Numbered from the stretch's first letter, positions 9,968-18,951 are shown. The stretch: DNA of 64,000 bases from Pseudovibrio denitrificans JCM 12308 (GCF_001310815.1 NZ_BAZK01000008.1:124001-188000), one strand, 5' to 3'. Notes: generated from the sequence alone by a model not told the origin. Numbers and translations are program-made.

Positions 9968-11350
9968 ATGACAACGACCTACAAGAACACGCCGTATGAT
10001 CAGATCGAAGTGGGCATGGAAGCCACCTATGAGCGCACCTGTTCAGCAGATGACTTCTATGTCTCCGCCCATGCCTCCGGCGACCTCAACCCCATCCACC
10101 TGCCCAAGGAAGACCGCGAGGGGGAAGGGGACTTTGAGGGCGTTGCTCCTTCACTGTGGGTCGCCAGCCTGATCTCCGCCGTGCTGGGCAACCAGATGCC
10201 GGGGCCGGGCACGCTTTACAGGAGCCAGAATCTGCGCTTTCTGGGTCGGGCCTATGAAGGTGACCACCTGACAGCGCGGGTGAAGGTGACAGAAAAACTG
10301 CCGGATTATGTGGTGAAACTGCAAACCACCGTAGAACGCGCTGATGGTCAGATGATCGTGGAAGGAGAGGCGGAAGTCATCGCCCCACGCACCAGCAAAA
10401 TCGCCAAGGCCGTCAGCCTGCCGGGACTGACCGTGCGCAGTTACGAGCACTTTGAACGCCTGCTGGACCTTGCACGCCCGTTGCCACCACTCATCACCGC
10501 CGTTGTGGCGCCGGAAGACCGTAAGTCTCTGGGCGGCGCATTGCTGGCGGCGGAAAACACGCTGATCGAGCCAATCCTGATCGGTGACCGCGACAAGATC
10601 GAGGATGCAGCTGAACGACTTGGCAAGGATCTGGCCCACTGCACCATTCTTGATGTGGCAGGCCACACACAGGCTGCGGCACAGGCGGTGGCCATGGTGC
10701 GTGAAGGCAAGGCGCAGGCGATCATGAAAGGCCAACTGCACACGGATGTGCTGCTTGCCCAGATCGTGAAGAGGGACATCGGCCTGCGTACAGATAATCG
10801 CCTCAGCCATGTGTTTGTGATGGACGTGCCGGGGCTGGATCATCTGCTCTTCATCAGCGATGCGGCCATCAACATCTCGCCAGATCTGGAAGCCAAAGTG
10901 GATATTGTCCAGAACGCCATCAATCTGGCGCAGGCTCTGGGGCAACAGCAGCCCAAGGTGGGCATCCTTTCTGCCGTGGAAACGGTGAACACCAAAATTC
11001 CTTCCACCCTTGATGCGGCGATCCTTTCCAAAATGGCAGAACGCGGCCAGATCAAAGGCGGCATTGTTGACGGACCGCTGGCCATGGACAACGCCATAGA
11101 CATTGATGCAGCGGTGACCAAAGGCATCACCTCCTTGGTTGCAGGGAGGGCAGATGTACTGGTTGTGCCCAATCTGGAATCTGGCAATATGCTAGCCAAG
11201 GAACTGGCCTTCGTTGCCCATGCTCAGGTGTGCGGCGTTGTTATGGGTGCCCGGTGTCCGGTGATCCTCACCAGCCGCGCCGATGACGACAAGGCCCGTT
11301 TGATGTCTTGCGCTGTTGCGCTTCTTTACGCTGCGAGCCAGAAAGCATGA
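9968..11350 (+). CDS. Bifunctional MaoC-type enoyl-CoA hydratase / phosphate acetyltransferase
   Basis: 460 residues in two domains. Residues about 8-145 are a MaoC hot-dog hydratase with the catalytic signature FYVSAHASGDLNPIHL (Asp and His). Residues about 165-460 are a phosphate acetyl/butyryltransferase domain (LTAVVAPEDRKSLGGAL-like opening, IMKGQLHTDVLL, GILSAVETVN, VVPNLESGNMLAKEL). The fusion would hydrate an enoyl-CoA and convert acyl-CoA with phosphate to acyl-phosphate. Acetate kinase follows with an ATGA start/stop overlap, completing acyl-CoA to acyl-phosphate to acid plus ATP. The start has GGGGTAGG upstream. This architecture is known in other Alphaproteobacteria. Confidence 0.88.
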   Translation: MTTTYKNTPYDQIEVGMEATYERTCSADDFYVSAHASGDLNPIHLPKEDREGEGDFEGVAPSLWVASLISAVLGNQMPGPGTLYRSQNLRFLGRAYEGDHLTARVKVTEKLPDYVVKLQTTVERADGQMIVEGEAEVIAPRTSKIAKAVSLPGLTVRSYEHFERLLDLARPLPPLITAVVAPEDRKSLGGALLAAENTLIEPILIGDRDKIEDAAERLGKDLAHCTILDVAGHTQAAAQAVAMVREGKAQAIMKGQLHTDVLLAQIVKRDIGLRTDNRLSHVFVMDVPGLDHLLFISDAAINISPDLEAKVDIVQNAINLAQALGQQQPKVGILSAVETVNTKIPSTLDAAILSKMAERGQIKGGIVDGPLAMDNAIDIDAAVTKGITSLVAGRADVLVVPNLESGNMLAKELAFVAHAQVCGVVMGARCPVILTSRADDDKARLMSCAVALLYAASQKA

Positions 11351-12507
11351 GTTTTTATTTTACGCTCAATACCGGTTCATCCTCCGTCAAATTCGCGCTT
11401 TACAAAGCGGCAACGGAACCTGAGCTTTTCATCTCCGGCATCATTGAGCGTCTTGGCCCTCACGCCCGCCTGAAAATGCAGACGGCGAGTGAGCAGATTG
11501 TAGAAGATCTGGGCCACGTTGACCATGCCGGAGCCGTGGCTTCCATCTTCACCCGCGTGGAACCTCATCTGAAGGGCAAGTCCGTGGTGGGCATTGGCCA
11601 CCGCATCGTCCATGGCGGCAACGCGTTTTACAAACCAACAGAGCTGACCTCTGAAGTGGTGCAGGAGCTGGAACAACTGATCCCGCTAGCCCCGCTCCAC
11701 CAACCTTACAGTCTGGCAACCATCCGCGCAGCCAAGCAGGTGTTTCCCGGCGTGCTGCAGATCGGGTGTTTTGATACGGCCTTCCATGCCGGTCACACCT
11801 TCCCCAATGACGCCTTCGCCATTCCGCGCCATTTTTATGAGGAAGGCGTGCGCCGCTATGGCTTCCACGGGCTTTCCTTTGATTACATCTGCAGCGAGTT
11901 GCGCCGCGAGTATCCCGATATCGCCAACGGCCGCCTCGTGATTGCCCATCTGGGCAACGGCGCCTCCATGTGCGCGGTGGAAGAAGGACGCTCCATCAAC
12001 GCCAGCACCAGCTTCTCCGCCGTGGATGGCCTGCCCATGGGTACCCGCTGCGGGCGACTGGACCCAGGTGTGATGCTCTACCTGATGCAAGAAAAAGAGC
12101 TGTCGCCGGAGGAGATAGAGAGCATCATCTACCGCCGCAGCGGCCTGCTGGGTTTATCCGAAGAATCCTCCGATATGCGCGTGCTGGAACATTCCGAAGA
12201 GCTGTTCGCCAAACAAGCCATCAACTACTACAGCTACCAGATCCGCCGGGAAGTTGGTGCCATGGCCGCCAGTTTGGAAGGCATCGACGCGCTCATTTTC
12301 AGCGCAGGCGTGGGCGAGAATTCCGCACGGGTACGCTCTAACGTGTGTGAACCGCTGGAATTTTTGGGCATCACCATTGATCAGGAAAAGAACATGGCCA
12401 ACGCGCCGGAAATCGGCACCGGACGGGTGCGGGTGCTGATCATCCCCACTAACGAAGAGCAAGTCATCGCCCGCGCAGTGGCAGCCGCTTGCAGCAAATC
12501 TCAATAG
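11347..12507 (+). CDS. ackA: Acetate kinase
   Basis: 386 residues, full length for AckA. Family motifs appear in order: LNTGSSSVKFALY at the start (phosphate-binding), HRIVHGG, FDTAFHAG, YGFHGLSFDYI, HLGNGASMCAV, GTRCGRLDPG and FSAGVGENSARVRS. It catalyses acetyl-phosphate + ADP to acetate + ATP in the cytosol. The start ATG overlaps the stop of the phosphate-acetyltransferase gene (ATGA), so translation is coupled. It is the last gene of the operon that starts with the FabI paralogue, and no intrinsic terminator is obvious downstream before the GNAT gene. Confidence 0.95.
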   Translation: MSFYFTLNTGSSSVKFALYKAATEPELFISGIIERLGPHARLKMQTASEQIVEDLGHVDHAGAVASIFTRVEPHLKGKSVVGIGHRIVHGGNAFYKPTELTSEVVQELEQLIPLAPLHQPYSLATIRAAKQVFPGVLQIGCFDTAFHAGHTFPNDAFAIPRHFYEEGVRRYGFHGLSFDYICSELRREYPDIANGRLVIAHLGNGASMCAVEEGRSINASTSFSAVDGLPMGTRCGRLDPGVMLYLMQEKELSPEEIESIIYRRSGLLGLSEESSDMRVLEHSEELFAKQAINYYSYQIRREVGAMAASLEGIDALIFSAGVGENSARVRSNVCEPLEFLGITIDQEKNMANAPEIGTGRVRVLIIPTNEEQVIARAVAAACSKSQ

Positions 12508-12516
12508 AGAGAGACT

Positions 12517-12582
12517 GGGACTCAGGAAAACTTCGCGGTAAACTTCCCGTATATTTCATGCTGCACGTTTTCAGTGAGTCCC
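12517..12582 (+). promoter_or_regulatory. Long-range inverted repeat in the GNAT leader
   Basis: GGGACTCAGGAAAAC (12517-12531) and GTTTTCAGTGAGTCCC (12567-12582) are imperfect inverted copies enclosing about 35 bases. The second arm ends just before the GNAT start, so an RNA stem could hide its ribosome-binding site. Function is inferred. Confidence 0.4.
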
Positions 12583-12585
12583 GTT

Positions 12586-13068
12586 ATGTCTGTCCTCTCG
12601 CCCACCATCACCGTCCGCCGCCTGACCATTGACGATTTTGAGGATTATCTCGGCCTCCTGCATGAGCTCACAGAAGGTGTTCCCCTGGCACGCGGAGAGG
12701 AGGGGCGTGCCCACTTCGCCAAGCTTCTGGACCATGACGGCACCATGGTGTTTGGGCTTGAGATTTACGACCAGATCGTCTCCTGCGCCACGCTCCACAT
12801 TCTGCCTAACATGACCTATGGCGGCCGCCCGTACTGCCTTGTTGAGAATGTGGTGACCCTGCAAGCCTACCGGGGCCGAGGCTTTGGCCGCATGGTCATG
12901 GACACCCTGCGCAATGAGGCCTGGCAAGCCAACGCCTACAAAATCATGCTCCTCACCGGTAAAGACCGCGACGCCAAAGGCTTCTACGAGAGCCTCGGCT
13001 ACAAAGCCGACCAAAAACACGGCATGGTCCTGCGCCAAGTCCCACCATATAAGGCGCCGGAAAGTTGA
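12586..13068 (+). CDS. GNAT-family N-acetyltransferase
   Basis: About 160 residues, single GNAT domain. The acetyl-CoA pyrophosphate-binding signature is VTLQAYRGRGFGRMVMD (motif A, RGRGFG), preceded by the beta-bulge strand YCLVENVV and followed by ANAYKIMLLTGKDRDAKGFYESLGY, the usual C-terminal part. It transfers acetyl from acetyl-CoA to an amine, but the substrate is not predictable. An in-frame GTG at 12574 is an alternative start. The ATG at 12586 matches the conserved start of the domain better. It may be read through from ackA. Confidence 0.85.
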   Translation: MSVLSPTITVRRLTIDDFEDYLGLLHELTEGVPLARGEEGRAHFAKLLDHDGTMVFGLEIYDQIVSCATLHILPNMTYGGRPYCLVENVVTLQAYRGRGFGRMVMDTLRNEAWQANAYKIMLLTGKDRDAKGFYESLGYKADQKHGMVLRQVPPYKAPES

Positions 13069-13079
13069 CACATCTGATC

Positions 13080-13427
13080 ATGAACGAAGCAACAACTGCT
13101 ATATTATCATCACTGCATGATGCTTCTATTGATGCGCTTTCGGTATTCGAAGACGCTGTTTCCATTCAGTTTGACGATGTCATCATTGACGGACGAAGTT
13201 TTTGAGTATCGGTCAAACTGCTGCAGGTGAAAATAATTCGGAGAGAAGGAGAGCTGGTATCCGATCTCAGCATGGAACAATCAGACGGTGAAATCGTCTT
13301 TTTCGAGACAACACGATCTGGTGTCAAACTCCTCATCCAATGGAACTGCTTTAGTAGCCAGAAGACCAAAGATGTCTTCTATGAAATTGAATGCTCAGAG
13401 ATTATCGCTCAATCGACATTCGATTAA
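13080..13427 (+). pseudogene. Small conserved-looking protein gene interrupted by an in-frame TGA
   Basis: An ATG at 13080 opens a reading frame (MNEATTAILSSLHDASIDAL...) that stops at TGA 13203-13205 after GRSF, then continues in the same frame as VSVKLLQ...EGELVSDLSMEQSDGEIVFFETT and ends at 13427. Without the stop it would give about 115 residues of mixed alpha/beta character with no recognised domain. TGA could replace TGG (Trp). Alternatives are a sequencing error, a real nonsense mutation, or only the shorter downstream part (from GTG 13227) being translated. The region is more AT-rich than its neighbours. Confidence 0.4.
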
Positions 13428-13488
13428 TCAGCATTCTTTCGCCTTCAAATGACTTCTGTAGCCTTTTTTTCAGAAGAGCATCTCGCCA

Positions 13489-14388
13489 CTACGACAACTT
13501 CCGATGCGCTTTGATGTGCTCGATGAAGAGGCGCAGGGGTTGGAGGTCTTTGTATTCCCGGGGGTAGAACAGGTAGAGCGGAGCGACGGGGTCGAGGTAG
13601 TCTTCCAGCAGGCGTTCCACCTTGGTCTCATCGCACTGCATCAGCGCATAGTAGCGGAAGGTGAGGGCCAGACCCATGCCTTGCTCCATCAACTCCAATT
13701 GAGAGGGCAGGGTGTTGAGAACCAGTCCGCCTTTGACGTCGATCTCCACCCGATCACCATCCACCTGAAACACCCAGGGCGCCAATTGGCCTGAGGTCTG
13801 GAAGCGGTACTGGATACACGCGTGGTCCAGCAGATCCTCCGGTTTTTCCGGCCTGCCGTGCTGATCCAGATAGGTTTTACTGCCAAGCACGGTCAGCGGC
13901 TGCGGATCCGAGATGCGTAGGGCAATCATATCCTGCGCAACAAGACTGCCTGTTCGAAAACCCGCATGCAGACCTTCTGACACAATATCGACGATGGCAT
14001 CGCTCAAAGAAAACTCTAGCTGGATCTCCGGATATTTCGCCTGAAACCCGGGCAGCAGATCGGCCAGAAACGTATGGAACACAAACTCAGGCAGCGTCAG
14101 GCGCAAAGCCCCCCGTGCACTGCTGCCATACTCCTTTGCATCCTCTACCGCTTGCCCCAGCAAATCGAACGCCGCCCCGGCACCGCTTTGCAGTGCACGG
14201 CCCGCATCCGTCAGCGTCACTGAGCGTGTGGTGCGCACAAACAGGGCCGTTCCAAGCTGCTCTTCCAGAGACTTCAACTGATGGCTGACCGTGGAAGGTT
14301 TGATGCCAAGAGCATTGGCGGCGCCCCGCAAACTGCCGTTTTGCGCAATGGCGTTGAACACTTCCAGCATGGCGAGGGGGAGACGCAT
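13489..14388 (-). CDS. LysR-family transcriptional regulator
   Basis: 299 residues. The winged-helix DNA-binding domain covers residues 1-60 (LEVFNAIAQNGSLRGAANAL then KPSTVSHQLKSLEEQLG) and a periplasmic-binding-protein-like effector domain about residues 90-295. It diverges from the NAD(P)H:quinone-reductase-like gene (starts about 100 bases apart). This is the classic LysR arrangement, so it most likely controls that gene and itself. Inducer unknown; quinones or electrophiles are plausible given the target. Confidence 0.9.
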   Translation of the reverse strand: MRLPLAMLEVFNAIAQNGSLRGAANALGIKPSTVSHQLKSLEEQLGTALFVRTTRSVTLTDAGRALQSGAGAAFDLLGQAVEDAKEYGSSARGALRLTLPEFVFHTFLADLLPGFQAKYPEIQLEFSLSDAIVDIVSEGLHAGFRTGSLVAQDMIALRISDPQPLTVLGSKTYLDQHGRPEKPEDLLDHACIQYRFQTSGQLAPWVFQVDGDRVEIDVKGGLVLNTLPSQLELMEQGMGLALTFRYYALMQCDETKVERLLEDYLDPVAPLYLFYPREYKDLQPLRLFIEHIKAHRKLS

Positions 14389-14491
14389 TATTCGATTCCA
14401 TACATCTATCAGATAGAAAATCAGGCAATTAATAGCACGTGTGCATCCAGCTATAAAGAGTGCAACAGCAACTCAGAGAGGATGTCTCCCA

Positions 14492-15097
14492 ATGAAAACC
14501 CTCGTTCTCACCGCCCATCCCGACCTCAGCAAGTCCCGCATCAATAGAAAATGGTTTGAAACTTTTGCTGAAACAGACGGCATCACCCTGCTGGATCTGA
14601 CCCGTCTTGGCGGCCCGACCCTGAACTTCAACGTGGCAGAACAGCAGGACTTCCTGCTTGCCCACGACCGCATCGTCTTCCAGTTTCCGCTCTACTGGTA
14701 TTCCGCCCCACCTGTCCTGAAAGCCTGGATGGATCAGGTGCTCACCTATGGCTTTGCGTATGGCCCCAGCGGCACCAAGCTTGCGGGCAAAGAGCTGCTG
14801 CTGGCAACCTCCACTGGCGGACCGGAGGACAGCTATCACGCAGGTGGGTACAACAACTTCAGCATGGACGAGCTGCTCAAGCCCTTCCAGCAAACGGCTC
14901 TGCTGACCGGCATGACCTATCTGCGCCCCTTCGTGTTCCACGGAGCAGCTGTAGCCAGTGATGAGGACATCATCGCCTCCAAAGCCACAGTGCTGGCCCA
15001 TGTGCTGGACCCGGAGTTGAACCCGGCCATCAAAAAAGCACGGCTGGATAAAATGCTGGAAGAAGACGCCAAACTGGCTGCGCGTGTCAGCACTTAG
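14492..15097 (+). CDS. Flavodoxin-fold NAD(P)H:quinone oxidoreductase
   Basis: 201 residues of the KefF/YwrO/MdaB type. It opens with MKTLVLTAHPDLSKSRINR, the FMN/FAD-phosphate loop. IVFQFPLYWYSAPPVLKAWMD is the conserved central motif and the GKELLLATSTGG region follows. It reduces quinones or electrophiles by two electrons using NAD(P)H. The start ATG has GAGAGGATG upstream. A LysR gene is divergent and an intrinsic terminator follows the stop, so the gene is transcribed alone. Confidence 0.88.
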   Translation: MKTLVLTAHPDLSKSRINRKWFETFAETDGITLLDLTRLGGPTLNFNVAEQQDFLLAHDRIVFQFPLYWYSAPPVLKAWMDQVLTYGFAYGPSGTKLAGKELLLATSTGGPEDSYHAGGYNNFSMDELLKPFQQTALLTGMTYLRPFVFHGAAVASDEDIIASKATVLAHVLDPELNPAIKKARLDKMLEEDAKLAARVST

Positions 15098-15121
15098 ACC
15101 TCCATTCCCCCAAAGCAACTC

Positions 15122-15148
15122 AAAGGCGGGCCTATTGGCTCGCCTTTT
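15122..15148 (+). terminator. Intrinsic terminator after the quinone-reductase gene
   Basis: AAAGGCGGGCC, loop TATT, GGCTCGCCTTTT: a GC-rich stem with one mismatch followed by a T-run, 25 bases after the stop codon. Confidence 0.7.
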
Positions 15149-15793
15149 GGCCTTTCTGCAGTGTGGGCACCTCTGCTGCTGTTTTCAAAATTACGCCAGG
15201 AAGAGCACCCGGTTGCCGCCAATGCATGGCAGATACAGCACATACTTAAAAATCGATTCGATCTTTATCGACCACTTCACTGGCCTGCCGTCCACTTCTC
15301 TTAACCTGGCGTTTCAAAGCACAGCTTTGTTTTAGCATTTTGTTTCACGCCCTTGTTTTAACCTTCATCCTTCAGGAGGATATGCCTACCGTGGCATTAT
15401 GGATGGGGTGACATGGCGGTGACTATGTTTTCGGTGTCATGATCTGATGATCAGCACTGCATTCTTTTTCAGAATTCTTTTTCATGGCCGAAACTCGGGG
15501 ATCGCATTCCTGAAGCTTGGTCATCTGAAGGCTGGAGTGAACACGTTCCTGTCAGAGTAAACCCGCAATACATTGCAGACCACCGCCTTGCCTCCAACCA
15601 TAAGCAGGACCACGGAAGCAATGCCCGTATTGCATCCTTTTCAACGGGAGGGGACGAAAACTGACAGAACGGAGTGGCCTCGCAGGTCTCTTTCTCAATC
15701 GGGACCGAAGCTCCTTCGTTCTCCAGCCTTCAGGAATATTTTGAGTGCAGACTGGAATTGCCTTGCACGTGTTGCAGTATAGTATCGAGTAGA
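15149..15793. other. Long intergenic region without a supported gene
   Basis: About 645 bases between the terminator and the AraC gene. A ribosome-binding-like AGGAGG occurs near 15375 ahead of a short ATG frame, but no frame with protein-like composition follows. The AraC promoter must lie in the 3' part. Nothing else was seen. Confidence 0.4.
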
Positions 15794-16855
15794 ATGTCTG
15801 TTGAATCGAAGAACTCAATGAAAAACCTGAGACCCGAGGTGATCTACCGGCCCAGCATCAACTGGGAAGAATGGCGCGAAGGGGTGGCTGAGGCGTCTGG
15901 CGAGGTGTGTTTATCCTCCAGCAGCGCATCACCGGAGGCCTTCGGCGCAGGCGTGCGCGGGTCCCGCTATCAAAGCGGTTTTGTAGCAACCATCAACGCA
16001 ACCCCGCACAAGTTCATCCGCTCCAGCCAACGCATCGCGCGAGATGGCATGGACGCCGTGTTCGTGCAGTTTTACGACCACACCCACAACTGCGTCACCC
16101 ACATGGGCAGACACAGCGTGGACATTGAGCCGGGTCATCTCATCATTCAGGATATGGCGGAACCGTTTGTGGTGGAGCACAGCTCTTACAAGCAGATGAC
16201 GCTTGCACTACCACGGGCAACCCTTGCGCCGTTTTTGCATGGTGACCGCACCTATCCCACCTTATGCATCCCGGCCATTGGCGGCTCTGCCAATGCGGTG
16301 ATCAGCATGATGCAGTTGTTACGCGGTCAACTGGGGGATCTGACAGATGAAGACGTTGCGCCCATTGTGGAGTGCATCGCCAAGCTTGTTGCCAACCAGA
16401 TGAACAACGGCCCATGCGTCTCATTCGCTCTTGATGAGAACAGCCAAAACGCAGCGCGCTTTTTACAAGCTGCGGAGTACATCAGCCGCACCTATTCCAA
16501 CCCGCGACTCAACAGCACTGAGGTGGCAAAGCACCTCAACATCTCCCGCACAACGCTCTACCGCCTGTTTGAGCCCATGGGTGGGTTCGTCGCCTTCCTG
16601 CGCTACATCCGCATGAAACACGCCATGCGCAAACTGCTGCGCACCGGAAGCGAGGTGGTAAAGGTTCAGCAGATCGCCGAGAGCTGCGGCTTCTCCCACG
16701 CCTCCAGCTTCACCCGAAGCTTCAAAGAACACTACGGCGTCTCGCCCCGCGACATCCTGATGGACGTCTCCGCCGGCAAAGGCCAACAACTGCGCACCTC
16801 CAGCGGCATCTTCGCCAACTGGCTCGCCACACTGAACGGGGCATCGCTGAACTGA
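15794..16855 (+). CDS. AraC-family transcriptional regulator
   Basis: 353 residues from the ATG at 15794; the frame is open further upstream but without family-like sequence. About residues 45-215 resemble the AraC_binding_2 ligand domain (VFVQFYDHTHNCVTHMGRHS, IIQDMAEPFVVEHS). The C-terminal 100 residues hold two HTH motifs, LNSTEVAKHLNISRTTLYRL and VQQIAESCGFSHASSFTRSF, followed by GVSPRDIL. No neighbouring target is obvious, since the following genes are separated by more than 400 bases. Confidence 0.88.
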   Translation: MSVESKNSMKNLRPEVIYRPSINWEEWREGVAEASGEVCLSSSSASPEAFGAGVRGSRYQSGFVATINATPHKFIRSSQRIARDGMDAVFVQFYDHTHNCVTHMGRHSVDIEPGHLIIQDMAEPFVVEHSSYKQMTLALPRATLAPFLHGDRTYPTLCIPAIGGSANAVISMMQLLRGQLGDLTDEDVAPIVECIAKLVANQMNNGPCVSFALDENSQNAARFLQAAEYISRTYSNPRLNSTEVAKHLNISRTTLYRLFEPMGGFVAFLRYIRMKHAMRKLLRTGSEVVKVQQIAESCGFSHASSFTRSFKEHYGVSPRDILMDVSAGKGQQLRTSSGIFANWLATLNGASLN

Positions 16856-17266
16856 GGGGGCAATCTTTATCTATTTTGCAGCCCCTCATTTCAATCGGTC
16901 ATTAATCACCCGGTACCTTGTTCAACTGGTCCCTGCTTACTGCGTTCTCATTGTGAGCTGGTACAAAGCTACCAGCTTAACGGCTGTTATCATGCAAGCG
17001 TGGCGCGATTTGCGAGTGGAAACATAGCAACGCAGGAAAACGCAAAAGCTTTCAAAGGAACGCACAAAACAACGCAAACGCTCACAGATTTAGGTGCTAC
17101 CAATTTTCATATCAGATATATCATTCAGTTCAACGTGTTAGCAGTTTGCCTCAACGCCTATTCATATGAGAGACAGCCTTGAGCGCTGGATTGGTAGCAT
17201 TGACAAGGCGCGTGGTGCGCCGAAGAGTTGCTGTGATTTATTCTCTGATAAGTTTTGAGCTGCGCA
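16856..17266. other. Intergenic region with repeat element
   Basis: About 410 bases before the asparaginase gene. It contains the AACGCA-rich repeat at 17029-17080 and a small hairpin AGCTGGTA-CAAAGC-TACCAGCT near 16957-16978. A 60-codon open frame across the repeat has no protein-like character and is not annotated. Confidence 0.45.
17029..17080 (+). repeat. Dispersed AACGCA-rich repeat, copy 1
   Basis: AACGCA occurs at 17029, 17039, 17059 and 17071, about one helical turn apart. The first 20 bases match copy 2 (26322-26361, opposite strand) at 19 of 20 positions, and both copies later share AACGCAAACG. It looks like a short dispersed intergenic element or clustered protein-binding sites. 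Confidence 0.55.
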
Positions 17267-18220
17267 ATGATTGTACTTGGAAATTCTGAAAGCTGGCCGG
17301 GCATTGGCACCACGGCGGACCACCTGCAAAACGGAGCACATGGGTTGGATGCGTTGGTGCCAGGGCTGTCTCTGGTGGAAGCAGAAACCAAGGTGCGCAG
17401 TGTGGGCTATGGCGGCTGGCCCAACCTTCTGGGAGATATGGAGTTCGACGCCAGTGTCATGAACGGCACCACACGGGATTATGGCGCTGTAGCTGGTGTG
17501 CCGATGACGCTGGAAGTCACACGTTTGGCAAAAGCAGTGCTGGATAATCTGCCCCACACCATGTTGGTGGGTGAGGGCGCCCGGCGTTATGCCGATGAGC
17601 TTGGGTTTGCCAAAGACCCCGCCCTTCTGGACCACAGCAAAAAGGTGTGGTGGCGCAAGCTGGAAGAGGTGATGAGTGAGGAGCAAAAGGCTGCCTTCCC
17701 CAACACGGATCTGGCCCCCCTCACCAAGGCCATCACTGACCCGGAAAAGGTGCGCGACACCACCGTATTCCTTTGCAAAGACAGCGGGAACAACATCTGC
17801 ACGGCCACGTCAACATCCGGTTGGGCCTGGAAATATCCTGGACGGGTGGGGGACTCTCCGATCCCCGGTGCTGGCTTTTATGCAGACAGCCGATATGGCG
17901 CGGCGGCCTGCACGCATACCGGCGAAATGACCATGCGTTGCGGCACAGCGCGCACTGTAGTGCTGGCCATGAAACTGGGTATCTCACTGGATGATGCGTT
18001 GCGGCTGGCAATCTCTGAACTGCAGGAGCTGGAGAGCGGCTATATTGGCGGTGTGGTGATCCATGCCATTGATGCTGCAGGCAAACACCGTGTGGTCAAT
18101 GTGGGCTGTGATGAGGAGATCGTCTATTGGGTCTGGACACCTGAGCTGGGCCAACCGGAAAAGCGCAAAGCTATCCTTGCTGAAGACCTGCTCGCCGGGC
18201 AGGTGGAGGCGCTGTCATGA
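17267..18220 (+). CDS. N4-(beta-N-acetylglucosaminyl)-L-asparaginase (Ntn-hydrolase family)
   Basis: 317 residues from ATG 17267; a TTG four codons upstream is less likely. This is the glycosylasparaginase/isoaspartyl peptidase family, made as a precursor that cleaves itself before a catalytic Thr. Here the nucleophile is probably the Thr of VRDTTVFL. The substrate-binding segment with GRVGDSPIPGAGFYAD is nearly canonical and CTHTGEMTMRCGTAR follows. The N-terminal half has the typical DGLDALVPGL/GGWPNLLG-like pattern. It would hydrolyse GlcNAc-asparagine or a related amide. No signal peptide is visible, so it is probably cytosolic. cutC overlaps by four bases (ATGA), giving a two-gene operon. 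Confidence 0.85.
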   Translation: MIVLGNSESWPGIGTTADHLQNGAHGLDALVPGLSLVEAETKVRSVGYGGWPNLLGDMEFDASVMNGTTRDYGAVAGVPMTLEVTRLAKAVLDNLPHTMLVGEGARRYADELGFAKDPALLDHSKKVWWRKLEEVMSEEQKAAFPNTDLAPLTKAITDPEKVRDTTVFLCKDSGNNICTATSTSGWAWKYPGRVGDSPIPGAGFYADSRYGAAACTHTGEMTMRCGTARTVVLAMKLGISLDDALRLAISELQELESGYIGGVVIHAIDAAGKHRVVNVGCDEEIVYWVWTPELGQPEKRKAILAEDLLAGQVEALS

Positions 18221-18951
18221 AGCTGGAAGTCTGTGTCGACAGCATTGCTGGGCTGAACGCCGCTGTTGTCGGTGGCGCTGACAGGATTGAGCTGTGTTCC
18301 TGCCTCGCCATGGGTGGCCTCACACCCTCCGTCGGTCTGATGGAACTGGCCGCTAAAGCCCCCATCCCGGTCTACGCCATGATCCGCCCGCGCGGGGGTA
18401 ACTTCATCTTCTCCCCGCAGGAGGTGGACCAGATGAAGCGGGAAATCGATGCTGTTCGTAATACCAATTTAGCCGGCGTCGTCCTCGGCGCAAACCAACA
18501 TAGCAACGCACTTGACGCTAAACTATTGGAAAATCTAATAGATCACTCGGATGAGCTTGGATTGACCCTCCACCGGGTTATTGATCTGGCTCCTGATCTG
18601 GTGGAGGCAACGGAAACCGCAGTGGACCTTGGTTACGAACGCATCCTCAGTTCCGGCGGTGCTCACAAAGCATTTGATGGCATTGAGAATTTAGCAGCGA
18701 TGCACCACACGGCTGCTGGGCGCCTTTCAGTCATGCCGGGCTCAGGTATCAACGCGCAAACAGCCCCGGACATCCTGCAAGCTGCTGACTTCACTGAGAT
18801 TCATGCTGGATGCGGTTCAACTTATCCGCAGGATCAGACTCTGCTGGATTTTGGCTTTGAAGCGGCGGGCGAAAAGAAGACCGATGAAAATCAGGTTAGA
18901 CTGCTAAAGACTATACTTCTTGATTTATCTCAAACTACATTAGACCACTAG
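18217..18951 (+). CDS. cutC: CutC-family copper homeostasis protein
   Basis: 244 residues, TIM-barrel CutC family. It begins LEVCVDSIAGLNAAVVGGAD-like with RIELCSCLAMGGLTPS, then MIRPRGGNF, LTLHRVIDL, RILSSGGAHKAFDG and the C-terminal MPGSGINAQTAP and EIHAGC. Family members are cytosolic; a role in copper handling has been proposed but the reaction is not established. Translationally coupled to the asparaginase gene through ATGA at 18217-18220. Confidence 0.9.
   Translation: MKLEVCVDSIAGLNAAVVGGADRIELCSCLAMGGLTPSVGLMELAAKAPIPVYAMIRPRGGNFIFSPQEVDQMKREIDAVRNTNLAGVVLGANQHSNALDAKLLENLIDHSDELGLTLHRVIDLAPDLVEATETAVDLGYERILSSGGAHKAFDGIENLAAMHHTAAGRLSVMPGSGINAQTAPDILQAADFTEIHAGCGSTYPQDQTLLDFGFEAAGEKKTDENQVRLLKTILLDLSQTTLDH

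Noticed and set aside
17000..17182. 60-codon open frame across the AACGCA repeat
   Set aside because: Its sequence is explained by the repeat and has no protein-like character.
18499..18512. Third copy of the AACATAGCAACGCA repeat inside cutC
   Set aside because: Only 14 bases match, it lies in coding sequence and lacks the following repeat units, so chance is a sufficient explanation.
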